Assembly: GCF_900167955.1 (NCBI RefSeq)
Contig: NZ_FUYK01000013.1
Location: 1 to 64,000 of the forward strand
DNA from: Candidatus Nitrosotalea bavarica
GTDB taxonomy: Archaea > Thermoproteota > Nitrososphaeria > Nitrososphaerales > Nitrosopumilaceae
Direction of reading: 5' to 3'
Length of the DNA stretch: 64,000 nt
Shown: positions 29,549-39,169 of the stretch, piece by piece
How positions within the stretch are numbered: the first letter of the stretch is position 1
Layout of the letters: the number at the start of each line of letters is the position of its first letter
The notes under the pieces: generated by a model
What the model saw: the letters and a program-made list of their open reading frames with translations, nothing else
The model's database searches: none
What the model was told of the DNA's origin: nothing
Translations under genes and position numbers: made by a program

Positions 29549-29557
29549 GCGTTATCG

Positions 29558-30178
29558 TTGACTGGATTTACTTTGAATCATAAAATTAATAAACTAAAAA
29601 TTTTGCATTTCTCAATTATAGTTATATTGATTGGAGTGTCTTATTCCATAATTTCAGTTATGGATGTTTATGCATCTTGCACAACAAATGTAAACTGTGG
29701 TACACAATACGTATCTTCAAATAATTCTCCCTTAATTGTAATATCTCCAGATGTTCTTTCCCCTGGTTCTAAGGTTGATATTCTAATTCATGCACCTGAT
29801 TTTAATTCAAATCCTTATGCAATAGATACGATAGGAGAGGATGGAAGTAAAGTGATTATTTCAACTAGGGAGGGTAGTATACAGTACAGGCTTGTTGAGA
29901 CTGGATTTAACACTGGAGATTTTGCAGGATATGTAATATTGTCCTCAACTACCTCTACATGTTCACCAATTTGTGGCCCAACCGATGGATATTTAGCTGC
30001 AAGCGGTGATGATGCAATAACTGTCTCACTTGTTTATCCTGATGGTAATACTATATCCTCCACTTCGTCCAGTTCTACGGCAGTAAATCATAACACAATA
30101 CCTGAATTTCCATTTGCGCCTATTGCATTAATTGTAAGTATGATGTCACTGATATTTTTTTCTAGATTGAAAACTTGA
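29558..30178 (+). CDS. secreted PEFG-CTERM protein, paralogue of 55447-56682
   Basis: 206 residues from TTG (a second TTG at 29573 is possible). Signal/TM segment, then DILIHAPDFNSNPYAIDTIG and YRLVETGFNTGDFAGYVIL, then CSPICGPTDGYL, all matching the first domain of the 55-kb protein. Ends TIPEFPFAPIALIVSM plus basic tail, the PEFG sorting signal. Surface protein; function unknown. Confidence 0.75.
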   Translation: MTGFTLNHKINKLKILHFSIIVILIGVSYSIISVMDVYASCTTNVNCGTQYVSSNNSPLIVISPDVLSPGSKVDILIHAPDFNSNPYAIDTIGEDGSKVIISTREGSIQYRLVETGFNTGDFAGYVILSSTTSTCSPICGPTDGYLAASGDDAITVSLVYPDGNTISSTSSSSTAVNHNTIPEFPFAPIALIVSMMSLIFFSRLKT

Positions 30179-30191
30179 TTTTTAAAATAAA

Positions 30192-31034
30192 CTATTCTTT
30201 GTGTTTTGCTACTATTTGATATCCAACTTTGTAAATTATTGTCTCTAACATCATTCGCAAGTCACTTCCTTTTCTATAATCTCGAGAATACGGACCTACG
30301 GTAGTTCTTTTACCTCGAGCAAGTTCATATCCTTTGATGGCTGAATCTTTTCCAACTATTCCAACACAATTTCCACTATATCCTCGAATTGTAGAAAAAC
30401 ACGGGATGTCACTTGGCCCATCCCCCAAGTATATCATATGTTCAAAAGGAATCCTTCTGTCTACACGCTTGATTGCATTGTTTACAAGATATGGTTTTTT
30501 TCGCAAGTCACTTCCTGATATTCCCTTGTTAATTGCATACAGAAATTTGGTTTTCTCGGTAAACGTAACACTTGATTTTATTCCTATTATCATATCGTGC
30601 ATATCCGTTGCAAACCTTCCAGCAAATATGCCATCAAAATATTTTGTAAGAATACTACCTTTGATTAGATCTTCAATTCCTGATGATATGATATAGCACT
30701 CAAGGCTAATACCGGCCCTAACAAAATCCTTGTTTTGCTTTATCATTGATTTTAATTCTGGTATAAATTCTGGAACTCCTTTATATGGAATAATATGTTC
30801 TCCAAGTCCAGCTAATTTTTCATTGGTATCTTGTTCGATATGCCCAGACTTCATCAACTCTACAATCTCATTCATGTATGCTAAAGGGGGATCCCATCCT
30901 TGAGAAACCATTTTGGATATGTTCTCCCAAAATAATTTCTGGGATAATCCGTTGTAATCGAGTAAAAATCCCGTGGTGTCTGGAGCAAGTGTCTCATCAC
31001 AGTCACAAATTATTGCTATAATGTTCTGTTCCAA
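30192..31034 (-). CDS. HAD-family phosphatase
   Basis: 280 residues. HAD motif I IICDCDETLAPD (D-x-D-x-T/V), a large cap region, motif II in CYIISSGIEDL (Ser), motif III Lys region near SSVTFTEKTKFLY, and motif IV MIYLGDGPSDIPCF. Intact catalytic Asp pair. Length and the GDGPSD motif point to a small-molecule phosphatase, phosphoserine-phosphatase-like; substrate unknown. Confidence 0.85.
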   Translation of the reverse strand: MEQNIIAIICDCDETLAPDTTGFLLDYNGLSQKLFWENISKMVSQGWDPPLAYMNEIVELMKSGHIEQDTNEKLAGLGEHIIPYKGVPEFIPELKSMIKQNKDFVRAGISLECYIISSGIEDLIKGSILTKYFDGIFAGRFATDMHDMIIGIKSSVTFTEKTKFLYAINKGISGSDLRKKPYLVNNAIKRVDRRIPFEHMIYLGDGPSDIPCFSTIRGYSGNCVGIVGKDSAIKGYELARGKRTTVGPYSRDYRKGSDLRMMLETIIYKVGYQIVAKHKE

Positions 31035-31113
31035 CTTGAGTTTATTTTATAGTGTTACTTGATATCTTTATTCATTGCCTGATTTATTACTAAACAAGGA
31101 CAGTTTGAAAAGA

Positions 31114-31332
31114 ATGAAGAATGCTCAATGCAAAAGGTGCCTAAACAAATTCCAGGAAAAAGAGATCTATACAATTCAACAATTTCAGTATAGATCATCT
31201 CCTTCATATGATTGGACAAAAGAATTCTTTGATATGTTAAAGATTGATGAATGGGATTCATTTTGTGAGGACTGTATGCGATATTATGGTGAGATCTCAA
31301 ATAATGCCTGGCTAAAATATGGCGGCAAGTAA
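31114..31332 (+). CDS. 72-aa zinc-finger protein
   Basis: From ATG 31114 (TTG 31075 in frame). CKRCLNKFQEKEIY and FCEDCMRYYGEIS form C-x2-C ... C-x2-C flanking a polar and aromatic loop (SSPSYDWTKEF). Soluble. Function unknown. Confidence 0.6.
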   Translation: MKNAQCKRCLNKFQEKEIYTIQQFQYRSSPSYDWTKEFFDMLKIDEWDSFCEDCMRYYGEISNNAWLKYGGK

Positions 31333-31501
31333 ATATTCTCTAACTCTTCAAATAATTGTCTAAAAAGGAGGTGTCTTACTCCATTCATGCATCAACAGGT
31401 ATTTGGTTTTAAACTCAATCCGTTACGAGTTTTTATGCTATTATTTTGTTTAATTTGACGATGTTAATACCTAATATTCTGGAGATCTTAATTATTTGCA
31501 G

Positions 31502-32689
31502 ATGCGAACCATGAACAAAATCAAGCCTAAAGAAAAGAAGTTGGAAGATAAAATTGATTATAGACAAATTTATGAAAGTTCACCCGTCCTGCAAAGAACT
31601 ATAGATAAAGATGGTTTTATAATATCCTGTAATACCTCATATGCAAAAAAACTGGGTTATACAAAAAAACAAATTATTGGAAAATCCATATTTGATCATA
31701 GTGCAGAAAAAAGTATCAATGTGTTAAAATCTGAATTAAAAAAATGGAAAAAAACTCACGAAATATCACTCAAAGAAATTTGGTTAAAAAGAAAAAATGG
31801 GAAAATATTTCCAACGTTGCTTAGCGGGGCAAGTGTTTATGATGTAAAAGGTAATCTGATTGGAAGAACTATATCTTTGATAGATCTTACTACGATGTAT
31901 CTTGTAAGAAATAAAATGCAAGCAAAAGAAGAATTGGTATCAAAACAACTGGATGAACTTAAAAAACTGAATCTGATTAAAGATGAATTTATGGCCATGA
32001 TAACACATGAACTTAAAACTCCTCTTGCGCCGATCAAAGGTTATGCTGACATACTGCTTTCAGAAGCTTTGGGCCCTCTAAATCCTACTCAAAAAGAGAG
32101 ACTAGAAATTATTCGTTCTAGCTCCAACTCGCTTTTGAAATTAATCTCTGATATATTAGATTCACAAAAGATTGAACTTGGACAGCTGGTACTTCATAAG
32201 GAAATACAAAGTCTATCTCAAATTATTACAGAATCAATAGATAGAATGAAGCCAAGTGCTGAAAGAAAAGAAATTGCAATTACAACTGATCTCATGTCTG
32301 CACTCTTTTGTTATTGTGATAAAATAAGATTACAACAAGTATTGACAAACCTGATTACAAATGCTTTAGACTTTATTCCAAAACAAACGGGAACCATACT
32401 GATTAAATCATATAAAGAAGATGGTATGGCAAAAATTCTAGTAAAAGATAATGGTATAGGAATTGCCAAAAGTGATCTTGAGCAAATCTTTGTTAAATTC
32501 TACCAAGTAGATACCAAAGCAACTCGAGAACATGGGGGAACTGGACTTGGATTGTCAGTCTGTAAGGGAATCATTGATAATCATGGGGGGAAGATTTGGG
32601 CAGAGTCTGAAGGGAAGGGAAAGGGTACATCTGTTCACATTTTGCTTCCAATTGAAGATATATCCATACCAATCCGATCAGTTAGATAG
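31502..32689 (+). CDS. PAS-containing histidine kinase
   Basis: Soluble kinase of about 395 aa. PAS domain (~25-135, GFIISCNTSYAKKLGYTK; IDLTTMYLV), coiled helix, HisKA with phospho-acceptor His in MAMITHELKTPLAPIKGY, and HATPase with N-box LTNLITNALDF, G1 VKDNGIGI and G2 REHGGTGLGLSV. No TM segments, so it senses a cytoplasmic signal. No response regulator adjacent. Start chosen at ATG 31502 over a TTG at 31496. Confidence 0.93.
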   Translation: MRTMNKIKPKEKKLEDKIDYRQIYESSPVLQRTIDKDGFIISCNTSYAKKLGYTKKQIIGKSIFDHSAEKSINVLKSELKKWKKTHEISLKEIWLKRKNGKIFPTLLSGASVYDVKGNLIGRTISLIDLTTMYLVRNKMQAKEELVSKQLDELKKLNLIKDEFMAMITHELKTPLAPIKGYADILLSEALGPLNPTQKERLEIIRSSSNSLLKLISDILDSQKIELGQLVLHKEIQSLSQIITESIDRMKPSAERKEIAITTDLMSALFCYCDKIRLQQVLTNLITNALDFIPKQTGTILIKSYKEDGMAKILVKDNGIGIAKSDLEQIFVKFYQVDTKATREHGGTGLGLSVCKGIIDNHGGKIWAESEGKGKGTSVHILLPIEDISIPIRSVR

Positions 32690-32806
32690 TTTTTTGGATT
32701 TCCAGATTGGAATCGATCTTTGTTACAATATTCCATTTTTGTAAATTATTTTGAATGAAATAACAGTCAGATTCTTATCTAAAATCATTGCATCATATTT
32801 CTATAT

Positions 32807-33082
32807 ATGAATAAGACAAAAAAAGCTCTAGTTTCAGTAGCAATAGAAAGTACTTTGCTTAAAAAAGGTGGGATTCCACTTTTAGATGAAGTAAACTATG
32901 GACTCTACAAGAAATTTAACTCATCTATTGCAGAATGCCATGAACATCCAGAATATCTAAAGGGAATACTACAAGAAATTTTTGGTGTAGATCATCAAGA
33001 AATAACCAATTCAATTGTAAAAGAGTTGACTGCATTTAATTATGATGATAAAGTTATGCAGTTCATAGAAATGGTAAGTTGA
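32807..33082 (+). CDS. 91-aa helical protein, unknown
   Basis: VSVAIESTLLKKGGIPLLDEV and NYGLYKKFNSS, then EHPEYLKGILQEIFG and a C-terminal helix. All-alpha, soluble. 117 nt after the histidine kinase; could be an output or partner protein, but nothing proves it. 33083-33366 shows no gene. Confidence 0.6.
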   Translation: MNKTKKALVSVAIESTLLKKGGIPLLDEVNYGLYKKFNSSIAECHEHPEYLKGILQEIFGVDHQEITNSIVKELTAFNYDDKVMQFIEMVS

Positions 33083-33366
33083 TGTAATTCTACAAAAGAA
33101 TTGCGTTTAAAAACGAATTTTTTTATTGGTGTAAGTAATATTATCAAAAACATGAAAAATGTCTACATGATTTTTTAATCTTTACGAGATGTTGAAATTG
33201 TTCTTCATGTCAAATTAGCGTGAAGGATAAATAATACTCAATAGCGCTTGTAGAAAATGGATGGCATACATTTCTCTAATCTGATATCTTGTTATTTATT
33301 ATGTCTAAAGTGTGGAATTGTCTTGATATCTTGTTCTTAAAATAGGTCAATAAAATAATATTACAT

Positions 33367-33759
33367 ATGACAAGTAATGATTACAATTATTGGTATGGTA
33401 TAGGTAATGAACGAGCAAAAGAGGGAAATAATGATGATGCATTAATTGCATATGATAAGGCGCTTGAACTAGATCCAAACCATATTAGTTCTTGGAATAA
33501 CAAAGGTATTGTCTTATCACGGCTAAATAGATTTGAAGAGGCCATTATGTGCTATGATGCTGCAATTGAGATTGCACCTGAATATGCCAATGCATGGTAT
33601 AACAAAGCCAATGCTCTGAGAAACTTTGGACAGTCTCTAGTTGACAAAGCAAATGATGACCGTAATAATGCTCCAAAAATGATAAACCGATCAATTGCAT
33701 TATTTGATTCGGCTGAAAAATGCTATGAAAAAGGAGATACTCTCTCGGGAAAGAAATGA
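33367..33759 (+). CDS. TPR-repeat protein
   Basis: 130 residues with about 2.5 tetratricopeptide repeats (GNDDDALIAYDKALELDP, NRFEEAIMCYDAAIEIAP), then a helix with Lys/Asp and a final FDSAEKCYEKGDTL. Scaffold for protein contacts. Its stop overlaps the next gene's ATG (ATGA), so the two are co-translated. Confidence 0.88.
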   Translation: MTSNDYNYWYGIGNERAKEGNNDDALIAYDKALELDPNHISSWNNKGIVLSRLNRFEEAIMCYDAAIEIAPEYANAWYNKANALRNFGQSLVDKANDDRNNAPKMINRSIALFDSAEKCYEKGDTLSGKK

Positions 33760-34112
33760 TGAATCTTGAAAAAATATGTGAAGAAATTATACAATCTGAT
33801 GCAGACATTCTCATGGTTGCAATGTCTTATAGGACAGATTTTCATTATAGGGAACGCGCGGGAACTAAAAGTCTACAAACAAAGGAGGCTATAGAAAAAT
33901 CTCTTGCAGATGCCTCACTTAGATGGGTAACTAGAAGATCTCATAGAACTCTTGGTGAGCCGCTATATGCTATGGCAAAATATGAAAAAGTAAAACGAAT
34001 TACCGTTCCACTTGGACGATATGGTATTATTTTATGTACTATATTGCCAGATTCTGATGCTGAAAAAATAGCTTTAAAATTAATAAAAACTGCAAAAAAA
34101 TATTCTGACTAA
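33756..34112 (+). CDS. thaumarchaeal small alpha/beta family protein (paralogue 2 of 4)
   Basis: 118 residues with the shared plan (ADILMVAMSYR, RTLGEPLYAMAKYEKVKRITVPLG, IILCTILPDSDAEKIALKL). Coupled to an upstream TPR gene; the same TPR-family pairing recurs at 53233-54375. Cytoplasmic; unknown role. Confidence 0.72.
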   Translation: MMNLEKICEEIIQSDADILMVAMSYRTDFHYRERAGTKSLQTKEAIEKSLADASLRWVTRRSHRTLGEPLYAMAKYEKVKRITVPLGRYGIILCTILPDSDAEKIALKLIKTAKKYSD

Positions 34113-34187
34113 ATCTTGATTTTATTTTGTCAGTGAAAATAATTCTTAACATTCTACTGAATGTGATATTGAGGTAAACATGCAATG

Positions 34188-34586
34188 TTATCCGCCGTAG
34201 CCGGAGTTTCCAACAAAGCTTACACTAGTAGGAGTTCGGTATACTTTTGTTATATCTATTCCTTCATCTGTAGTTACTTTTACCACCTTTAAGTCGCTAC
34301 CAACTGGTGGTGAGAGTGAAATTTTTTCTCCAGAATCTAATTTGGGAATAACATCTGGTTTTACAGCTTCCCCATAATTTACTACAATGTTAGTCAAGGT
34401 ATCTGTACCGGTATTTTTTATGGTAACATGTGTTTCTGTTCCCATCTCATCTTGAATCATGATTGGATCAACCAAAATGCTGTATTTCTCCGATGTGATA
34501 GTTAAAGGTAGAAAACTTGTTACTAGGAATATGATTATGGCTGAAAAGCCTCCTACTAAGACTAATGTGAAAAGGGATCTTTTCAA
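34188..34586 (-). CDS. single-TM protein with external beta domain
   Basis: 132 residues: N-terminal TM (~6-27), then strands with ETHVTIKNTGTDTLTNIVVNYG, a typical cell-surface Ig-like/CARDB-like fragment, and a Gly-rich end (NSGYGG). Likely envelope protein. Confidence 0.6.
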   Translation of the reverse strand: MKRSLFTLVLVGGFSAIIIFLVTSFLPLTITSEKYSILVDPIMIQDEMGTETHVTIKNTGTDTLTNIVVNYGEAVKPDVIPKLDSGEKISLSPPVGSDLKVVKVTTDEGIDITKVYRTPTSVSFVGNSGYGG

Positions 34587-34730
34587 CTAGTGTAGTTTGG
34601 ATTCTAAATATTTCAATTATGCTGTTTTGGGATATATCTGATGCCTTCTATGTGGTTTGAAAGAATTTTCCGTTATTTGTTATTGATCATATAATTAAAA
34701 ATAACCTATGAATGTAATTAGAAATTATTG

Positions 34731-34856
34731 TTATTTTCGTAATTTGTAGACTATTCCTACAAGCATAAATGGTATTGCGCCCAACACATATGCAAAAATA
34801 TTATTTGTTAATACTGAAGACATGGCTAATTCTATGCCTAAAAATAGAGTGATCAT
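34731..34856 (-). CDS. 41-aa two-TM peptide
   Basis: MITLFLGIELAMSSVLTN, then IFAYVLGAIPFMLVGIVYKLRK. A minus-strand TTTATACT (34876-34885) is ~25 nt upstream. Follows the next gene in the same orientation with an 8-nt gap. Confidence 0.5.
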   Translation of the reverse strand: MITLFLGIELAMSSVLTNNIFAYVLGAIPFMLVGIVYKLRK

Positions 34857-34864
34857 TGCAGGTA

Positions 34865-35071
34865 CTAGTCCATAGAGTATAAACTTGTGACTTCTTTTTT
34901 GAACTTTTCAAAATCGAGGTATGAATATTCTAAATGATGATAAATTACTGGCATAATGAAAAGTGAGATTGATACTGTTATTGATGATATGACAATTAGA
35001 AGAATTGCTTTATTGACAAGTATGAAATTATTAGAAGAATTCACTGCTATGGTCAACAAAAAACCACACAA
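34865..35071 (-). CDS. 68-aa two-TM protein
   Basis: Two hydrophobic segments (about 2-16 and 20-46) and a cytosolic helix FEKFKKEVTSL. Forms a possible two-gene unit with the 41-aa peptide downstream. Unknown. Confidence 0.5.
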   Translation of the reverse strand: MCGFLLTIAVNSSNNFILVNKAILLIVISSITVSISLFIMPVIYHHLEYSYLDFEKFKKEVTSLYSMD

Positions 35072-35113
35072 AAAACCTTCAAAAGATGTTAACAGTGCTC
35101 TCTCTCTAATTAT

Positions 35114-35284
35114 TTATTCATAATCCATGATAATCTTATCATCGGGTTTCTTTTCATCATCATTTGGCAAATCTTTTACAATGAATTCTTAAAGTCTTTC
35201 AACAAATGAGGGTTTCTCTTTGTACTCCTTAACCTGTCTCTGTGAACATTGTAAGATTTTTTGCCTTAATGCCTTTTTTAACAA
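35114..35284 (-). pseudogene. small ORF interrupted by one in-frame stop
   Basis: From a TTG at 35284 the frame reads LKKALRQKILQCSQRQ, then KEYKEKPSFVERL, then TAA (35189-35191), and continues smoothly as EFIVKDLPNDDEKKPDD to a stop at 35114. One AAA-to-TAA change would explain the interruption. Either a recent pseudogene, or readthrough of a short gene. The continuous polar composition on both sides supports one original ORF. Confidence 0.45.
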
Positions 35285-35378
35285 GAAGGAGAATTAAGAA
35301 AAAATGAGGGCTAAAAGAATAACAAATAAAATGAAAATAATCTAAATGATATCTGAAATATGAATATTTTATTCTGTA

Positions 35379-36230
35379 TCATGAATTTTGGTCTATCGAC
35401 GAAGATTTTTTCTTACGATATAGCATGTGTTGAACAACACCAATTCCAACAATGGTAGAAATAGTTATCAGAATTGATTTTGCAGTGACAAGTTTTGCGA
35501 CATATCCAATCTGTGGTATTATGTATACTAACTTACCAATGTACTCTTGTTTTGTAATTGGATAATCCAATCCATCTATGGACTCTAAGCTCTTATCTCC
35601 CTTTGTTTTGATAGTGAATGGATCTTTGGAAAGTATCTGCACAACTCTATGAATTAGTACTTCCTGATGTGTTCCTGGATTGTAGAAAATTATGACATCG
35701 CCAACTTTTACGTTCTCAATATGTATGTTAGAGTCTATTATGGCCACATCGTAGATTCTTAGGTTTTGTTCACCTGCTGCTTTTTTTACCATATATGCAG
35801 AATATTGCATGCCTGGAACAAGATTAAGTACAACAAATATAGTAATTGGAATCAGAAATAATATTAGACCGAAAATAAAGCACTTTTTCGCTTTTTGCAA
35901 ATCGGTCTTTCTTAATATGACATAAGAGATTGTACCTCCCACTATATTGAAAAAAAGAGGCAAGTAATACCACAAGGGACTTGTTTTAATATGTAATGTT
36001 TTTTCAACTTCTTTTTCAACAGACTTGCTCAAACTTTTTACTTCTTCAATTAATCTTGGAACAAATTCATTTGTTATATTTTTAGAAATTACTGCCTCGA
36101 GATATCTCTGATCAGATGAATAGATCTTTTTTCCTGTTTTGATAGAAGTCAGGATATGATCTAGTCTTTGCGAATCCACTGTACCAGAATTCATTAGCTG
36201 TTCGATTACTTCTAATAGGTTATCAGACAT
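35379..36230 (-). CDS. signal-peptidase-I-like membrane protein with N-terminal module
   Basis: 283 residues. Residues ~1-50 carry the recurrent module (LEVIEQLM, RLDHILTSIKTGKKI, QRYLEAVI). Then TM helices (~85-104, ~112-135), a peptidase-S26-like domain with VKVGDVIIFYNP, LIHRVVQIL and a TKGD turn, and a C-terminal TM. Archaeal SPase I uses Ser and His; the His (IHRVV) is present, and a Ser exists near IDSNIH, but the usual S-x-M-x-P is not conserved. It may process a special substrate or be inactive. Confidence 0.75.
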   Translation of the reverse strand: MSDNLLEVIEQLMNSGTVDSQRLDHILTSIKTGKKIYSSDQRYLEAVISKNITNEFVPRLIEEVKSLSKSVEKEVEKTLHIKTSPLWYYLPLFFNIVGGTISYVILRKTDLQKAKKCFIFGLILFLIPITIFVVLNLVPGMQYSAYMVKKAAGEQNLRIYDVAIIDSNIHIENVKVGDVIIFYNPGTHQEVLIHRVVQILSKDPFTIKTKGDKSLESIDGLDYPITKQEYIGKLVYIIPQIGYVAKLVTAKSILITISTIVGIGVVQHMLYRKKKSSSIDQNS

Positions 36231-36354
36231 TTATTGTCAAAAATCCATCAGGTTTTATGGGTATATTGTCCTTCATCAATCGATTTTGATTCTATGATTA
36301 ACAATGATACTAATCAAAATAATGTATAATAAATGGTGAAAAAATAGTTGACTC

Positions 36355-36618
36355 GTGTCTGTAGATATATCGCTACCTAATTTTCTGGAATGTAAGGTTA
36401 TTTTACCAAACGCCTGCTGGGTTGAAGTTCAAAATGATCAAAAGGATTCTATTATCTTAGTATCTGTACCATGTGATGATGTCTCATCAATTGTAATAAT
36501 AGATTCTAGTGGAAAAAGAAGCGAATTGTGTTTTATGATTGGCTCTATTATAAAAATAGGAGATAACAAGTTACTCTACAACCAAAATAGACTTGAAGAT
36601 TGTGATTCTGAAGAATAG
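36355..36618 (+). CDS. 87-aa protein, unknown
   Basis: GTG start with TATAATAAAT about 26 nt upstream (leaderless). Strands SVDISLPNFLECKVIL, then IILVSVPCDD, SSIVIIDSSGKR, KIGDNKLLY: a small beta-barrel-like protein. Convergent with the GT39-like gene. Confidence 0.55.
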   Translation: MSVDISLPNFLECKVILPNACWVEVQNDQKDSIILVSVPCDDVSSIVIIDSSGKRSELCFMIGSIIKIGDNKLLYNQNRLEDCDSEE

Positions 36619-36635
36619 TGTTTTAAAATTTAAAA

Positions 36636-38171
36636 TCAGACTGCTACTTTAACACGAAATCTAACTAGAATGATGTATATGAAAAAGACAATAAATGTCA
36701 AATTTACAAATAAGGTAAATGGATTGACTAGTGATTCTTGTAATGTTCCATACGGTAAAGGATTAGTCCAGAGTGTACCTGGTGATTGGTAGATTTTTTG
36801 CCAATATGACATGGACGTAACAGCATGTACAAATAGAAAATATGCTGCAAAAGATATTTTTATTTTTCTACTTGGTATGTTTTTTATAAAATTCCAAAAT
36901 CCATACGACGCAATAAAAATAATGGCAAGTAAAAATGGCAAAAGATATCTTTCTAATGAAAAGTCTCTTGCAATCATGAGTGTTAAAATGAAAGTACTTA
37001 CAAACCATGAGAGGATCAGTATTTCTGATTTGCAATCTCTAGATCTTCTTATCTTCTGAATCAAATACGCGAATCCTATGAAGAAAAAAATCGTAATTGG
37101 TATGCTAGAATTGGTAGGAGGATTATTCCATCCTAAATTAAACGTGGAATTTGGATAAGCTCCTGGGATCTGATGTTGTATGGGGCTTGGAAATAATGTA
37201 TAATGAAAGAGTGAGATCATTCGGGTAGGTTGAATGCCTTGAATGGTTGGATATGCAATGAACCAAACATCTCTGTTGTAATTATCCATATCTGACTTTA
37301 TTGTTTTAATTTGAAGAAGTGGATCTTTATAAAATCCTGGCTGTGTTAGTAAAAATGAAAATATTGATAATAAGAAAAATACCGAAATAATGGATATTAT
37401 TTTTACAAGTTTTTTTGTATAGCTATTAGTTTTAGATGAATTGAAAAAATAATTTGTTATTATAATTGTAGCAAACAAGGGTAAAAATTCTACCGATAAT
37501 AGCTTTGAAGTTATTGCACAACCAAATGAAATTGTACTTAAAATGAAATATTTTATCTTCAAATGCCCAGTTCTGAAAGAGTAAAGCAAAAGCAATAATG
37601 AGAGCATACTAAAGAAAATGTAATGCACTTCGGTCATTATTGTTCTACTGTACCATACCCAAAGATTGTAAAACAGGAAAAGAAGTGAGAATGCAAATCC
37701 CACATATCTGTTAAAGAGAATCTTTCCAACTAGAAACGCAACAACTATGGTTAATGCGCCAAAGACTGGTGAGAGCAAGCGTCCTGCTGCCATCTGTTCA
37801 ACTGTGGGTGCATAGTGAAAATTATAGCAAGTAAACCAATAACACGACCAATCATAAAAATTTCCAGAATCTTGATGTTCAAAACTTAGAGGCAGTCCGA
37901 TCAAAATCATGCGCAGTGGACTGTATGTTGCTCCATGTGCAGGTATGTGATACAAAGAATTGCAGTTATCAATTGATATCAAACATGAATTTGCAAAATC
38001 CCCATTATTTATCAGCTTGATATAATTTCCGGCCCATCCAAGATAATTGATTTCATCTCCATGTCTTGGTTGTCCTTCTAAATCATATCCGTAAATCAAA
38101 AGAGCTCCTAAGAATAATGCTAGTGGTATAATGTAATTTGATTTTGTAGATACAAAATATATGAAATTCAT
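36636..38171 (-). CDS. GT39/ArnT-like membrane glycosyltransferase
   Basis: 511 residues with about 11-12 TM helices and a luminal motif near the N-terminus (LEGQPRHGDEINYLGWA) typical of GT-C enzymes (PMT/ArnT: the conserved acidic residue is the catalytic base). Transfers a sugar from a lipid-linked donor to a protein or lipid on the outer face of the membrane. No other glycosylation gene is adjacent. Substrate unknown. Confidence 0.82.
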   Translation of the reverse strand: MNFIYFVSTKSNYIIPLALFLGALLIYGYDLEGQPRHGDEINYLGWAGNYIKLINNGDFANSCLISIDNCNSLYHIPAHGATYSPLRMILIGLPLSFEHQDSGNFYDWSCYWFTCYNFHYAPTVEQMAAGRLLSPVFGALTIVVAFLVGKILFNRYVGFAFSLLFLFYNLWVWYSRTIMTEVHYIFFSMLSLLLLLYSFRTGHLKIKYFILSTISFGCAITSKLLSVEFLPLFATIIITNYFFNSSKTNSYTKKLVKIISIISVFFLLSIFSFLLTQPGFYKDPLLQIKTIKSDMDNYNRDVWFIAYPTIQGIQPTRMISLFHYTLFPSPIQHQIPGAYPNSTFNLGWNNPPTNSSIPITIFFFIGFAYLIQKIRRSRDCKSEILILSWFVSTFILTLMIARDFSLERYLLPFLLAIIFIASYGFWNFIKNIPSRKIKISFAAYFLFVHAVTSMSYWQKIYQSPGTLWTNPLPYGTLQESLVNPFTLFVNLTFIVFFIYIILVRFRVKVAV

Positions 38172-38460
38172 TAATTATTCTCCATGTCTTTAGATTATTT
38201 TTTCTGTTAGATTGATATCTCTATCTGTTAGTCGTAACCGTATCTGGCTTGACAAAAAATACTATCTTATTCAACTTTTTTTCAATTGAGCTCTATATGA
38301 TCTTAAACCCTGTCTGCATGACTCTGTTGAGAAACTAGATATGATAAAAATGGATTTAGCACTAAAACATGGTCGTGAAATCTAAAATTATGTTAATAAA
38401 AACTTCGTTAATATTTTTTCAAATGATTTTGCTTCTTTAATCTTTATGTGTAATGATTAA

Positions 38461-38496
38461 TTCCAAACTTTGGAATTTATGGACTTGTTTATATGA
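38461..38496 (+). promoter_or_regulatory. inverted repeat and TATA upstream of the RHH gene
   Basis: TTCCAAA-C-TTTGGAA (38461-38475) is a perfect 7-1-7 palindrome. GTTTATATGA (38487-38496) acts as TATA for the ATG at 38520. Candidate autoregulatory operator of the RHH regulator; otherwise nothing seen in 38172-38460. Confidence 0.6.
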
Positions 38497-38519
38497 CAAA
38501 TTGCATATATCACAAAAAG

Positions 38520-39077
38520 ATGATGCACGAAAATTTGGAAAATAGAGTTGGCTCTCATAGAGTTACACTCAGACTACCAAATTCTGTTTCATCAATATTG
38601 AAAAAAGAGGCTGACAAGCGAGATCTTCCATTAAATGCACTTATTACGAAAATCCTTTTCAAAAATGTCTCTTTTGATATGCAAATTAATGCGTTACCTG
38701 CAGTAACAATGTTCGATTTTCTTTTCTCTAGAATGATTGATAAGATATCTGATATAGATCTTGAGGAGATTGCAAAAGAAGGACCTGATGCAGTGAGAAA
38801 GCTTTTTGCGATACAGGGTATTGAATACAAATTAGATGAGATAACCGAGAATCATTTTGTTGTGATGAGTAAATATTGTGGATGGTTTAGTTTTACCAAC
38901 ACTGTAAAAAATGACCAATATAGATTAATTTTTGAAACTCAGTTGGGATCTAAATGGCTGCAGTTTATTGTATTATATGTGACAAATATTTTGGAATCGC
39001 TCCATATTCGTATTGACTCTAAAACTGTACATGAAAACGTTGTAATTTTCAGTTTTAGCAAAAAAATCATTATCTAA
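38520..39077 (+). CDS. ribbon-helix-helix regulator
   Basis: 185 residues from ATG 38520 (38493 is only a few nt from the TATA). N-terminus HRVTLRLPNSVSSILKKEAD then RDLPLNALITKIL is an RHH fold (strand-helix-helix). The C-terminal ~130 residues include LEEIAKEG and a strand-rich sensory part. Likely an autoregulated repressor using the palindrome at 38461-38475. Confidence 0.75.
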   Translation: MMHENLENRVGSHRVTLRLPNSVSSILKKEADKRDLPLNALITKILFKNVSFDMQINALPAVTMFDFLFSRMIDKISDIDLEEIAKEGPDAVRKLFAIQGIEYKLDEITENHFVVMSKYCGWFSFTNTVKNDQYRLIFETQLGSKWLQFIVLYVTNILESLHIRIDSKTVHENVVIFSFSKKIII

Positions 39078-39169
39078 TATTACGTTCTATTCTGTTTGTT
39101 CATAATGTGAAAATGACATCTTAAATCAAAATAATTCTTTATCCTTTCATGATGAAAAAAGGTGATTCT

